Shown here: positions 44,730-56,539 of the stretch, one piece after another | Layout: each line of letters starts with the position of its first letter | How positions within the stretch are numbered: the first letter of the stretch is position 1 | DNA from: Hypomyces perniciosus | Lineage: Eukaryota > Ascomycota > Sordariomycetes > Hypocreales > Hypocreaceae | Assembly: GCA_008477525.1 (NCBI GenBank) | Contig: SPDT01000009.1 | Coordinates: forward strand, 868,001 to 932,000 | Direction of reading: 5' to 3' | Length of the DNA: 64,000 nt | Notes under the pieces: model-generated | The model's database searches: none | The model's input: only the letters and a program-made list of their open reading frames with translations | What the model was told of the DNA's origin: nothing | Made by a program: the position numbers and the translations under genes

Positions 44730-45914
44730 TTTTTCAAGTGTCAACCTTTCAAGTGGAAGAGGTAGCTTAAGATAAGAGGCTGAGAAAGGAGTGATAAGAA
44801 AACACGAAGAGAAGAAGTGTAAAGAGGCTTAGGGGCCTTTGAAGCACTAGAGCGGGCATTATCTGCTCTTTTGCGGATAGCTTCCCATTTTATAGAAGTT
44901 CTCCTAGATTGAAATATCAGCTTAAGCGTTCAAAGACTAGAGATTCATATCATAACCTTAGACTTAATGAGATGGCTAGACCAAGTATGTAAGACAAAGT
45001 GCTAAATATAGAAGTGCTGTGCACCTTTAGGGTTGAGGATGAGTGAGAATGGATAGAATGACCACGTTGTGTGCACGTGGCGTTAGAGTATAAGCGGCAT
45101 GGTCTCTGGCATGTTGGAGAATGGATGCACAAAAATACCTTTAATAAGGCCACTGAGAAGTCTGTGTCCGCACGTGTGCTTGTAACGTCTTGGAGTCTCA
45201 CTCCAGAAGGTTGTTCGGGACTGGAAATTTACCAGGGACTCCATACATACATACTACTAGTACCCCATCGCCAGACTAGCTCCCCCACTGGTGAGATATT
45301 ATAGCGGGGTTCCCTGGTTTACTATATTCTTACAACCGTTATTAGGACACTACCTACCAGCAGCAAGGTGTTTGGCGGAAAGTTTAATTAGTAGTATACG
45401 AGTATGAAATATATTCATATATGTGTGTATATAGTCGGTTGTTCGAAATAGATCAACATCTGATAAATTCCCTATTGAACGCCTGTCAAGTACGAGTATA
45501 CTCATTATATCGTACTTTATAGATAGCTAGTAGTATATAATTATCCAAACGGGCTTAGTCCACTCATAGATCCTGTTAGGATCCCGCCAAATGGCCATCA
45601 CGAAAATACCAAAATGAAATTACTAATTATATAGCTGGGACTATTATTGCTTCTGCAGTCTCCTGCCTGTTCTTTTATTGTTTTAACCCACTTGGCTAGT
45701 GGAGAAGACTAGACGGAAGCGGCCGTTATACAAAACTCGAAGCCCAGAAGAGATAAAAATAAAACCTAAGCCCCTGAAGCTAATACTAGTTAGTATTAAG
45801 CTATACAGTATTCAGGCTTGTCTAGATGGGTAAATGTAATAATAGTTTTGCGTACTCCATATATAGTAGCAATCCGCGGGAATACGAGATTTAAACACGG
45901 CTGGGCAATTACTC
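44730..45914. other. Intergenic, no gene seen
   Basis: The first 300 bp would be the chitinase promoter. The remainder is AT-leaning with short unsupported frames. Confidence 0.4.
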
Positions 45915-48443
45915 CTATATGATTAATAATGCCACCATTTTCTTTTCGTTTTCGAGGAAGTTGATCATATCTGGGTCAACTTTACTGGCCTTGTAAGCAT
46001 GATGTCCCCAATGCATTAAGGCATACTTATAGGCTGGGTTTAGTTGAAGCCGCTCTCTATACTTATCGCTCTTCAGGGTAGGGCCGCTTCCGAAAACGTT
46101 AAATGAAAGGTACGCTATACAGGTTCTAGCTATATTATCCTCGGCAGCAGGAAACCAGCCCTCTTGTGTTTTATCGAAATATTGTTGTGTTATGTAATGT
46201 ACCAATCTGATAAGGCCACTTCCGATGTCGATGGTGACTAGCCCTGCACATACAGAGATGATGGTCTCAAATAGTGGCAGGTTTTCCTCATCAAGCCTGC
46301 TATTTCCGATTTCTACCGCCAGGAAGTGCTGGAGTTCCGATGCTTCTAGTTATCTTCGCGAATATGCGATCCACGATAGAACTTGCTTCGCCAGCTGTTC
46401 CTTTTCTTCTAGTTGACTTTCAATTCATTTCATTGCCTCGTCATATACACAAGTATACGCATCTACTCCTAACCCAGTAGGCAGTCTGTTTATGGCATCT
46501 CGAACAGCCTTCGGTATTACCTTGCTGACAAGCGACTTAAGATAAAGCTGGGCCAGAAGAAACTTGGAAATGGTCAGTATATCGGTTCAAATCATCCAAG
46601 TCAGAGACTGGTATAAGGCTCATACATTCCCTGCATTGATTTAACAATCGACATCTTTACCAGTTCCTTAAGCTTCACATGGCCCTTAATGACTTGTATT
46701 CGGTCCATCTGACCATTAAGGTATTTCTCTATATCTTCGCTCCTTGCAAATATTTATAGAGATAGACTGTTATTGAACTTTCTCGTAATCTCTATCAGGG
46801 GCTTTAAAGTTGCAAAGATATTCATGCTACTATTTTCCTGTAGGTTAAAAAGCGCATCTATGAACCTCCTGAGGTCATTATCAGAAGATTGCATCTTATT
46901 AAGGGCGTTGACAATAATAAAGACTTTCGAGTACTGCTGAACCACAGATTATAGTATTATAAAGAGATCATAAAAACATAGTCTAGTTCCTTCCTCTTTA
47001 TGCTTGTAGTAGAGGTGTTTTATAAGTTTTGAGGAGGACTCACTATGACTAAGTTGTCTGAGTAGACTCCCCAGCAAGTCCTCGATCTTTTATTGATCCT
47101 TCCGCTGGAAATTACTATAGAAAAACGCAATCCCTGTAGAAGGATTATTCGAAAATTGCTTCCGAAGGTCGTCTATTACAATCGCGTTAATGATTGTTTT
47201 CCCTGCCCCCGGGATCCCTGGGCAGAATAATGTCTTCCCTCTGGATTCAAACCAGGCGTGGTATTCTGTTGATTTGAAGAACCATTGGCCAGTTCCCTTT
47301 TGAGATCCTTTGAGAAAATCGCGATGCTTGATGCCGTAGTCGATAGGGCTGATCCAATTAAGCATCGAGATATCTTGCTGGGTGTCCAAATAGCACCTCA
47401 CTGCTTCAACGCTGGCCCCAATTTTAGACACATTATCGAGGACTAAGAAGTTTTAGAATTTCCTACACTTTCAAGAGGGAACTTTGCATTAACTAACCAT
47501 GGCTTAACACTTCCTTCATGGGGCGCTCTCTAGCAACCGCTTCTGGCTGCAAATTCTCTAAAAAACTCCTTCGTCCAAGCCGCAGCGACAGCCGCAGTAT
47601 ATTCCTGCCATAAATTATTCTTCCGAGAGTCTGCATAGTCGCAGATACCTCTAACAACGAGGCAAGGGAATTCGTTCATCAGCCCTGCAGCCTCCATCTT
47701 AACACACATGACATTGCCTCCGAGGCTCTTATTGAGGTGATCCCGAGCCTGTTTGTCCTTGATCACTTGGTTTCCAGAAGCGATAAGACCATAGTGAACC
47801 TCTGCCTCTCTGGGTATATTGCGTTCTCTATCTTCAGCCAGAGGATCAATTAGTCTCAGTGACCAGGTATACTTTATTGCCAATCTAGGCCAGTTCTTCT
47901 TAAGGTTGTTCAGGTGCTCGGGAATCTTAGACCTGTGTATCTCGTGCTTGGTTTTAAGTTTGCCTAGTGCTGTGAGCAACGCGCTTGGTGGATTATTGAG
48001 TGCACCGGTTCTCCTAAAATGCCCGTCCTTCTCCGCCTTACCGAGATCCTATTGGACTACCCCAGGATACTAATCACTTAGGACACTAACTACTATATCT
48101 CCAAGTCTAACTCCAGACGAGGGAATACCACCACCAATACCTACTATAAAGCCAGCCTTAATAAACGGAAAGGTATTGAGCAGTTGGGTTGCGACGTTGC
48201 CGCCGTATTAGTTCTAATCTTCCCTTTGGGTAGACAAACAATCACGACGTTATGCTGTCGGATAAACCCGAGAGTATAAGAGTTGTGGTCGGTTGCTGGT
48301 TTTGGTAGATCAGCGTATAGTTCGTCAAGCATAGCGTTTGCTGCCGTCTACTCTTTGGGAAGAGCACAGATCTATCCAATACTGTAATCAGAATGGCCCA
48401 ACTTGGTCAAGTTGGACTAGTCGTCTGCCATTTCCGCAGGCAT
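45915..48443 (-). pseudogene. NLR pseudogene: purine-phosphorylase-like domain plus NACHT
   Basis: From ATG 48,443 the reading gives ICALPKE and MLDELYADLPKPATDHNSYT, then FIKAGFIVGIGGGIPSSGVR and LGDIVVSV, the phosphorylase-like N-terminus of fungal NLRs; VMCVKMEAAGLMNEFPCLVV and GICDYADSRKNNLWQEY complete it. After an intron near 47,465 come AVRCYLDTQQDISMLNWISP, a P-loop PGIPGAGKT (47,215) and a Walker B region FIIVNALNKM. The lower end has LVHYITQQYF, ARTCIAYLSFNVF and YALMHWGHHAYKA, the segment that precedes ankyrin or TPR repeats, which are absent. Several TAGs replace Trp (IG-ICALPKE-TAAN; PGVVQ-DLGKAEKDG), and Walker B Asp residues are Asn. It is a dead innate-immunity/heterokaryon-type receptor. 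Confidence 0.8.
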
Positions 48444-49294
48444 TAACGATATCTTATGAGATTCCAGTATGGGATTTTAGTATGGTGAGGAGAAAGGTAG
48501 TCTTAAATGAGTTGAGCTTTGGTAAACAAAGAGATAAGAATAAATAGTGCGATATTTTGCAAGAGAGTGGCAGTGGGGTTAGAGCTATCAGTTTTTAGAG
48601 GAGTATGAAATGATAAGCAATAAGAGTACGACATTTCTCTGAGCTATGAGGGGCTTTGAGAGTTTATTCGGGATGTATATTCTTATTATGCTCGGTCTTT
48701 CAGCTCTTGCATCTCAGCTGAGAGTAAATCTCCCCCCCTGAACTTAGTAAACGATTATATATTAATAGTATAACTATCCTGTTGTTTTTACTTGCCTTAT
48801 ATAATTAGTGCCCGCATCCCCAGATTAATTGTTGACCTGCCGCAGTCAAGGTGCCAAGCTCAATATATTGGCACATGTGCTCCTTGAAAAGAGTCCTAGC
48901 CAATCCAATGCTGCGAATTAGCGCTAACATGCCTCCCTATGTCTCGGAATTCCATGGATGGCAAATATCATACATGTTAGCATGTGCATTGCCAGTGAGC
49001 GGTAGATTGAGAATCCTCCTCCCACCCATCCAGCCACTGTCAGGGGTAGGATTTGTCATGGGTCGCTCATTGGACTGGATGAGCTCTCCGCACTTCGTCT
49101 AATTAACTTGTGCGCCCCTGCTTGTTAGACACTGATGGTGCAGTGGGCCTAGGAAACATATGTAATTACAATTTGGCCGCTTTTAGGCATGCCCACAAAC
49201 ACTGTGCTTTTAGCTAGGCAGAAGATAGGCAAATAGGATCATATCCCATGGCTGTAAACTGTCAGAGCTGGCGCGCGTAAAAATAGAGTCTCCA
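48444..49294. other. Intergenic, no gene seen
   Basis: Upstream side of the NLR pseudogene followed by moderately GC sequence. A plus-strand frame at 48,851-49,102 has no recognisable motif. Confidence 0.4.
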
Positions 49295-49791
49295 CTCCAA
49301 CCCTCGGCCTGTGGGGACTCGGGGCCCCAGCTTCCCCCCCGGAACTCAAACTCCCACGCCCCATCCTCCACAGGCTTCTGGCGGAAAGATCGGGACATGG
49401 GGACTTCCAGGAATACCACGAACGCTTCGGGCACGACAGAGAGTCTGTCTGCAAGTGCGGCGAACCAAGGAGACAAGGCCACTTCGCGGAATGCAGAATG
49501 GTCAGGCCTTTCCTCCCAGACATCCCCCCAGGAGAGACCCCCCTCTCTTACCTACTCTGACCTACAGGAAGCAGGGCCTTCCAGAAACTAGTGGAGGAAG
49601 CGGACCCTTATGGCCCTCCCCCGGCGGAAACAGATTGACACCACCCAGATTGACCCTTTTTCCTTTGTAAATTGAAACTCAGCGAACAGCGGCACAAGCC
49701 GCCGGCTCCTGACGTCCTATTGCCCATAAGGGATTTGTGTAACTAGCTTACTTAGTGGACGTAAATAATAAAACAAACAAACAAACAAACT
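49295..49791 (+). mobile_element. Tad-like LINE, 5'-truncated 3' end
   Basis: Plus-strand reading gives PASPPELKLPRPILHRLLAE, SGHGDFQEYHERFGHD and CKCGEPRRQGHFAEC, the C-terminal end of a fungal Tad-clade ORF2 with its zinc-binding C-x-C...H-x3-C. A stop follows at about 49,558 (TGA, where relatives read a Gly or Trp region), then SRAFQKLVEEADPYGPPPAE. The UTR ends in an (AAAC)n tail at 49,791. No TSD was identified. It matches the RIPed copy at 16,930-17,322 and the minus-strand fragment at 53,679-53,962. Confidence 0.8.
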
Positions 49792-50035
49792 TCATAATGC
49801 CTCAAAATATAACCATACATTCTTCTACAAATCGACCTAATCCACCTTCGTGTTAGATCACTGCACATGACTCTATAATTGCCACGCGACGTAGATTGAA
49901 CAAAGCGATTTTTTTTTAAGGAGACATTAGTCTGGCCCAAGACGCTAAGTAGGCTTGGGCTCTCCATGAATGAAGGTCTGTGTCTGCAACAGTACATACT
50001 GTACCACAAAGTGTCGAAATTAAGATAGAATTCTG

Positions 50036-53000
50036 CTATGAAGAATCAATCTGTGGTAGTATGATGCAAAACCATCTGTTTCGGCAAACCTCCTCCTCCA
50101 GTCCCACTATTTTTGAGATGTAGTCCCATGATTTCTTTTCGTTCTTCAGCTTCTCCTCGTTCTTCAGCTCAAGTATTTTCTCGTTTTGCCATTGAAATAC
50201 TCTTCCCTCCAAGGTGCGTGTGCCATTCAAATGCTCAATCAAAAGTTGAAAATCCTCTAAATCCCTCCGTTCTTCTTGATCTATGAGCGAAGGATCACAT
50301 TTACCAAAACCCTGTTTATTGCACTCCTCGACCAAGGCTATTCTTTTTTTCGAACAATCTTTCAAGAACCCTTCGCATTTGCGCAGCCTTTTCTGGATGT
50401 TTTCAATCGAGGTAGGGGCATTCTTGGTTTCATTTACGCTTTTATATAGCTCTCGATGTTGGTCTTCGGACCTAGCGTGGAGGCTCAGAGTTTCCTGCCG
50501 TTCTCTTAAGAGTTTGGCTAGTCTGATTGCATCTTTTGCAAGGGCGATCAAACTTTCCCATTCTTTCTTTGCATGTGTTGCTTTGTCGACCAGGCCCCCG
50601 CAGATAGTTGGAAGGCCAAGACTTCGACCGTTGGTACATAATCAGCTCAGATAACGTCTCAGACCGGTTTTGGCAATCATTCAACGCCACTTGACTTTGA
50701 CGAGAGAGGATAGAAAGACGATTCTCAAGCCATTGAAAGTCTTCAGGGGACGGGTAAAATTGACCCCCTTTAGGGTTGTCGTCGTCGGAGTTGTCGTCGT
50801 CGGAGCTGTCCTGAATGGTTTGTCCTTCTGTCTCAGAGGAATTCTCTAAATGGGGACTATCATCTGAGCCTAGGCTTCCTTGACAGTTTCCCCCATTTCC
50901 AGCCTCTGGCCACCGCTCAAGTTCTTTGTCTGTGTCTTGTGATGACTCTAGTCGGTGGCTGGTTTGATCGGAATCGTGCTCATTCTCTTGGGAATTTTCG
51001 TTGCCCTTATTAGGCTGGATGCCTTTACTGTTCCCAGATTCATTGGATGGAAAGTCGACATGTACTTGCTGCTCTATAGCATCGTTATTCCAGCCATCAG
51101 ACCGAGCGGGCGAGGCAGCAGCGTGAGGCTGTCGACCGTGTCCCTCGTCGTTGATAGATCGCTAATATCCTATTAGAATTCCCTAACTATATTGCATCGA
51201 GAAGTATAGATAGAGGGAGGGTTTCTTACAATGTTATCAGTATTCCCATTCATATCACCGCTGCTTGCCTGATACCTATCAAGACGCCAGGCACGTACTG
51301 TGACCTCCTCGTCCCGAATTTCGCTCCTGTCTCCATCTGGATCTCGGAAGCGCTGCTCTTGTTTTGCCAACTCAAAAAGACCCTTCAAGAGTAAGGATTC
51401 CCTTTTTGGCAATCGATTCAACGACTTCCCAGAGACATTCTCTAGCCAATACATCTTCACATTTTGCTGCCGAAAATACTGGTGAACTGGCTCATCAGTT
51501 GGCCCGACAATGAGTCTCACGATATGACGCAGTGCTTCACCTATTTCTAAATATTAGTTAGAAGTGAACCTTGGGAAGAAAAAAAACAAGCCTGTTGGCT
51601 AACCAACCTCTCTTCCCCGTCTTATGGGGGTGGTGAATTGGGATGGTCTCCGGCCACCAACTTGGACTTTTCCGTACCCTCTTGCCATTTTTATGGATCA
51701 AATACCTTACCCATATGGAATTGAGCTTCTTTAATGTCAAGAAACTGAATTGCATAAAAACGTAAAAGTAGTGAGAGTCAAATGCTTTATGGTCGCTCAG
51801 AGGAATAGTCTGGATTCTCCAGCAGCATGTATGATTGAGAAATGCTTCTCCAACTGTGGAAAGCTCTTCTTCTCCTGCCGTAAATATCTCATCGCAGATA
51901 ATGCACCGCCATGACCAAACCCAGTCACAAGCGTGGACCATAGAATGATGAGACCGCAACTTCTGAAGAGATTCATGACGCGCTCGACATTGAGTACATC
52001 CATATTTTGGGCTCCGTAAAGAATTTGCGATTGATGTCCGGTCCCTTCCCAACTCCTTTCGACATTCCTCGATGAAGTAGCCTTCGTTCATCAGATGGAC
52101 GGTTTTCTCCAACTCCACCGTGCTGATTCTGAAGGTCTTGACATATAAATCCGGATATTCGTTAGAAATATGACTTAGTTTAATCGAGAAAAATAAGAAA
52201 TTATATGCCACAGACTTTGCAGGCTTGAGTCTTTGGATCACAGAAATGTGACCCCTGATACTTAAGAGGGAAGCTTTGTTTGCATATAAAACAGGTCTAT
52301 CGATATTTTAGTAAAACGCTACTTGAGGCCAGGAATTCTCACTTTTATTGTTTGTCCGATGTGATTTTTCTCATTAGAATACGGAGTTATCGAGGCAGTA
52401 AGCCTGCGCCAACGCAACTTGCATGAGTTCCAAGTTCTCAATAGAGACGATTCCAGTATTTCTTTGGTGGCTCCCATATCCATTAGACGACCAAGTTCTT
52501 CCAACTCTGAAGGTGTCCAATCCGTTGGTAAGTCCTTAATCGTACGTTGATGAACGACGTGAAGATGTCGTCTGTATTCAAGACCATCGGCCACCGTTAT
52601 GCCACATATTGTGCAAAAGCGCTTCTTGTTGACGCCAAGTAGCTGGGGCTTAAAGCAAAACTACCAGTTAGCATAAAACCTCCCCTAAGGCCAATAGATT
52701 CTCACTCCGGATGCCCTTTCTCCTCTTTTAGCCTCCGGCACTGTCTTGATCAGCGCTTGACTGGAATTATCATTGTCTTGGACATCTTCATCATCTTCGT
52801 CGTATTCGTCTCCAGGTTGGAAGTTGTCATCAGTCTCATACGTGGTTAGAGAGCTATCGGAGGCATCTACATCCCATTCGCTCTCCCTCTGCTGGGAGGG
52901 AACTTCTTTTCTCTGCCTTTTTGATGGTCGTGGGTCTTTTACACGCACGGGTTGTTTTCGCTTCGACGTCGGCGATTGATGTCTGGATGAAAGAGGATGG

Positions 53001-53050
53001 GCCGTATTTCTCCCTACCGAACTGTGGGGGGGAGTTCGGAGGTTGTATGA
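50036..53050 (-). CDS. C2H2 zinc-finger protein with Myb-like segments and C-terminal coiled coil
   Basis: Multi-exon. A basic and acidic N-terminus (PSKRQRKEVPSQQ; DEYDEDDEDVQDND) leads through a 45-bp intron (52,705-52,661) to finger 1 CTICGITVADGLEYRRHLHV and a Myb-like segment DWTPSELEELGRLMDMG..SCKLRWRRL. A 46-bp intron (52,342-52,297) precedes CFICKQSFPLKYQGSHFC; after another intron near 52,143-52,208 come ISTVELEKTVHLMNEG, CTQCRARHESLQKLRSHHSM and CIICDEIF. An intron near 51,540-51,600 leads to EALRHIVRLIVGPTDEP and, after one near 51,130-51,230, a polar acidic region and a coiled coil ending at 50,036. A probable last intron lies near 50,590-50,650. The start is unresolved: no ATG in frame at 52,948 (GTG), so a 5' exon above 53,040 (acceptor CCCCCCACAG) is likely. 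Predicted nuclear, DNA-binding; target unknown. Confidence 0.65.
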
Positions 53051-53665
53051 GTGTAAAATATTTCTCTGTATAGAAAGTTAGAAGATTGTCTCGAGCACTT
53101 GCAGCTCTACTCCAAAACTAATAGAAATGGATATTGATAGAGGCTAAATAGCATGCATAGACGAGCGTACGCTGAAGGATGATCCTACCATGCCTGGGGA
53201 CTCCCTTCTCCGCGCTATCAACTGATTTGCGAAAAAAAATTGAATTGTTGGCCAAGGCTCTCTAACTTGAAGACTTAAGCTATCGAGTATGGGCAATATC
53301 AAAGCTGGGTGGTGGATGGTACTTTATCCACTAGAAACTAACCGTGCCCATTGGTTCGCAGAGGACGCCTAACAGTAATCCAAAAGTGATGGCCTGCCAA
53401 CCAGTAAAGTGAAAACTTTTGCTACTGGGGGTAGCGAGCTAGGCATCATGAGATGCGGGTCTAATGTGTGTAATACGGCTTGGCGTATGGAACTTCCAGG
53501 ATTGAGACGCTTGGGAATATGAAACGGGAATTACACCTGCGCTTTCTCGCATCCCTTCCGACGTATGGCCAAGTAGATTGAATTTATCTCCTAGTTCCCC
53601 ACAATATGAAGGGAACTAATGAGCTTTCTGCTTTGGGTCGCGGCCAGTTTTAGTGCAATCAATGG
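53051..53665. promoter_or_regulatory. Upstream region of the zinc-finger gene
   Basis: Likely holds the first exon(s) and promoter of the minus-strand gene. I could not fix them. No other gene is seen. Confidence 0.35.
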
Positions 53666-53975
53666 AACTGTCGGCTGTTTTTTTAATTTTTTTTTATTAT
53701 TATTAACGACCGCTAAGCATCTAAATACATGAGCCTCATCTGGGCAGTAGGTTGGTAGGAGCCAGGGGCCCGAGGGGTCTCTGTTTGCTACGTTTCGCCG
53801 GACAAAGGAAAGTGTTTACATAGTTTCAGTCTAGATCTTGGGGGGGAGGGCTGTATGGACTCGTCTCCTCCACTAGCTTCTGGAAGTCTCTGCTTCCTTT
53901 CGGTCCCAGCAGATGAGAGGTGGGGCTCTCCCCTCTGGGGATTTCGGGTAGGAAGCTTCTTCAACTGTCGGCTGT
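53666..53975 (-). mobile_element. 5'-truncated LINE 3' end with 13-bp target duplication
   Basis: The duplication AACTGTCGGCTGT stands at 53,666-53,678 and 53,963-53,975. Between them, on the minus strand, 284 bp read GPKGSRDFQKLVEETSPYSP, the same C-terminus as the LINE at 49,295-49,791, followed by the UTR and an A-rich tail (T-rich at 53,679-53,707 on the plus strand). A classic target-primed insertion that is little mutated. Confidence 0.85.
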
Positions 53976-54631
53976 ATCACAGAACAAAAGGGGAAAGGGA
54001 GGCAGAGGATCAAGGATACTAGAACAAGGTAAGTATTAGTCCCTTACCTGCAAATATAATATATTATCTAAAGAGTATACATACGTATGTATCTCTGAAG
54101 CTGCGGGCTATGAAAATCTAAGTTAGTATGATAGTTGTTATGTTGCGACTCCTCGTGTATCTCTGCCTGTGACTCCTCTGCTCTTGAGCCCCTATTTATC
54201 TCTCTTTCCTTTTTCTGGAGGAAATCCTTTGTAAGAAGGCTGTGAAAATGGAATGAAAAATCTTCGCCTATAGTAGTGTTAACGCCAGTCAGAGAAAATC
54301 AGCTTCTGAAAGAGATCGCTCCGTCGTGTCCATCATCCAGGACACCGCATGACAGAGTGTCATAACGGGTATCTTAATTCCAACTCTGTTGACCTCCCAC
54401 TGGCTGTTGCTTAGAATTGGTTGCCCCTTATTCTTCCACCCGTGAAACCATACAAGATCAGCATTACGGCAAGTGTTGATATTGACTCGATATTTACATC
54501 GCAATTTCTTCTGCTTTATTGTATACCTTTACTCCTCCGTTAATCATTTGTGTGGCAGCGGGGCGGGCGCTATCCACCAGTACGGTATACAGCCATTGGA
54601 CCAAAGTGTAAGTTTAAAATGTAGTCAGACT
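53976..54631. other. Intergenic, no gene seen
   Basis: Contains only short frames (for example 54,289-54,504 minus) without motifs. Probably 3' flank of the membrane protein gene. Confidence 0.4.
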
Positions 54632-55550
54632 TCAAACATCCCGCTCTGAAATGTCGAAACGGTTTTCATGTCTTTGTCCCCCAACATTACCACCATTCCC
54701 AGGGACTAAAGGAACTATTGCTGACTGTTGAGTTCCCGGCCTGCGTAGAACCAGAATATGTTCTGGAATTGTGTATATATATTTGCGAAGAAGTGTCCCA
54801 CATTCGCTTAGCTCGTCGAAGGGCAGGACTATCAATGCCAAGACTGCCATGCAAAGGCAACATTGACCACCAAATTGCTGCTGGATTATACCGAGTTCAG
54901 TGCCCACCAAAAGCAAAGATGAAGCTGTGAATGCTGTGAAGAAGGCTATTCCAACTATAAGCAATCGTGTGCAGGGTAGTCGAAAATCTATCGGCTGTTT
55001 CTTGACCCAGGCTGCTCCTATCAAAGTCAGGACGGAGGCGCTGAAATGGGATATTCCTGGGACAGCCCATATGCCCTTAATGCCCGATTGGTGCAGCTGC
55101 CAGATTCCCACTCTAATAAAGGTAGTATATAAAGCTAGTAACACTCTAATGATATATCCCTGGCTTCCTGGGAAACAACTTTTGATAACCGGGAAAATAA
55201 TCTCGATAATCTATAATATGTTAGGAAAGACCAATACCAGCTGGGACCTGAGAATATACCTCGACAATATTGAGAGATAGTAGAGTAGACCCCTTCCATG
55301 CAGCGAAGCAGGGGTAAGAAAAATTATGAGCGGTGAGCTTTATTCTAATGGCCAAAAAGGCAACAGCAGAAGCAAGTCCACAGAGAGTGAAGAGACAGCA
55401 GCTCAGCATAAGCACACGGTCTTCACGAGCTACGTGGCGTTGCTCTCTCAGCCTAGTCTTCCAATAAACATAGAAAATGAGAAAGGCGATGGTGACAGGA
55501 AATAGAATCCCTGCCTCAATGACCTCGCCAGATGTAATTTCATGGTCCAT
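54632..55550 (-). CDS. Putative seven-helix-like integral membrane protein
   Basis: Exon 1 is 55,550-55,260 (97 codons) and exon 2 is 55,210-54,632; the 49-bp intron has GTATAT, TTCCTAAC and TATAG and joins in phase at NIVE/IIEIIF, giving 289 residues. Hydrophobic segments: VIEAGILFPVTIAFLIFYVY, VLMLSCCLFTLCGLASAVAF, a segment around the exon junction, GYIIRVLLALYTTFI, a stretch around FSASVLTLIGAAWV, LLIVGIAFFTAFTASSLLLV and CCLCMAVLALIVLPF. The N-terminus is acidic and short, and the C-terminus is polar (about 50 residues), a receptor-like layout. No family recognised with confidence. Base composition and open frames suggest a living gene. Confidence 0.65.
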
Positions 55551-55901
55551 GTTAAAGAGCGGTAAGCCAGTAAGGTAGGAGCTTCGGTGTAGACGTGCAA
55601 CGCAACCAAAACACCTCGCAGCCGGGCCATCAATAGTATATATAGTTCTTAGAACACTAAAAGCAAATAATTTATATAAGTTGAACCGTCATCATCTACG
55701 AAGTATCGAAATACAGCTAAGTATCGCCGCCGGCCGAACATTAGCTTCTGTCGCGACTCATACGAATAGGACATTTAGATAATTCACGTGAATCTAGAAC
55801 AGCTATACTATTTCTCTCTCAATTATCCCTTAATCTGTCACTTGATCATGGATAAGAGGGAGAGTGAACCTCCGACACGACACAGCCTTGACAAGGACCC
55901 T
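55551..55901. other. Intergenic, upstream of the membrane protein gene
   Basis: Would contain its promoter. A plus-strand ATG at 55,848 (MDKRESEPPTRHSLDKDPQ) runs into the hairpin below and has no further coding support. Confidence 0.35.
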
Positions 55902-56074
55902 CAGCGCTGCCGTCAAATAAATACGTACCGAAGTGACATGTGTAAGATATTAAATCAATTAAATCCAGATGTACTACAACACTTTATATTTGTAAGCTTC
56001 GGTACATCTGGATTTAATTGATTTAATATCTTACACATGTCACTTCGGTACGTATTTATTTGACGGCAGCGCTG
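55902..56074. repeat. Perfect 73-bp inverted repeat (hairpin) with 27-nt loop
   Basis: Arms 55,902-55,974 and 56,002-56,074 are exact reverse complements over 73 bp. The outer ends read CAGCGCTGCCGTCA and TGACGGCAGCGCTG. No mismatch was found by eye. It could be a foldback element, a recent inverted duplication or an assembly/library artefact. Confidence 0.9.
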
Positions 56075-56539
56075 CACAGTGTTTGGTAGGGAAGGGAGGA
56101 GCAATGCATTTAATTTTATCTTTCTCGACAACTCAAGTCCACCAAAATCTGGTCTTCGGCAAATATTGGTCATGTACATACCCTTGGATATGCGATCGAA
56201 ATTAAGAAAACTAGAGCTACCAATTGAGATCTCTATACCAATGAATCCACTGTTCAGGGCCCCCAAGGAGCCAGCCATCAATGCCTTGCTCAAGCACCAT
56301 CTCACATGACATGTCGATAACAGGGATCTTCTTCGGGTCACCATGATGCTTAATAAATATAGACATGAACTGACCGTAGCGAGCTACTGAAGGGGTTTCC
56401 TCTTTAAACAAGTGTTAGATTGAGTAGTGCATGATGACAAGAAATCTTACCCCTGCCAAATTCCCTCGGAACAATATAGAATGTTATCTCATCAGCAGTC
56501 TTATATTTAACCTAATATACAGGACTCTTTACCGCCAAT
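56075..56539. other. Possible eroded minus-strand coding fragment
   Basis: Minus-strand reading includes SVARYGQFMSIFIKHHGDPK, KKIPVIDMSCEMVLEQGIDG and EQWIHWYRDLNW in one 64-codon frame (56,217-56,411). It looks like protein sequence but I do not recognise it, and it stops against the hairpin-side sequence. Confidence 0.3.

Noticed and set aside
49210..49523. Minus-strand frames over the LINE fragment
   Set aside because: The plus strand carries the conserved GHGDF..H and CKCG..H..C motifs, so the minus frames are shadows.
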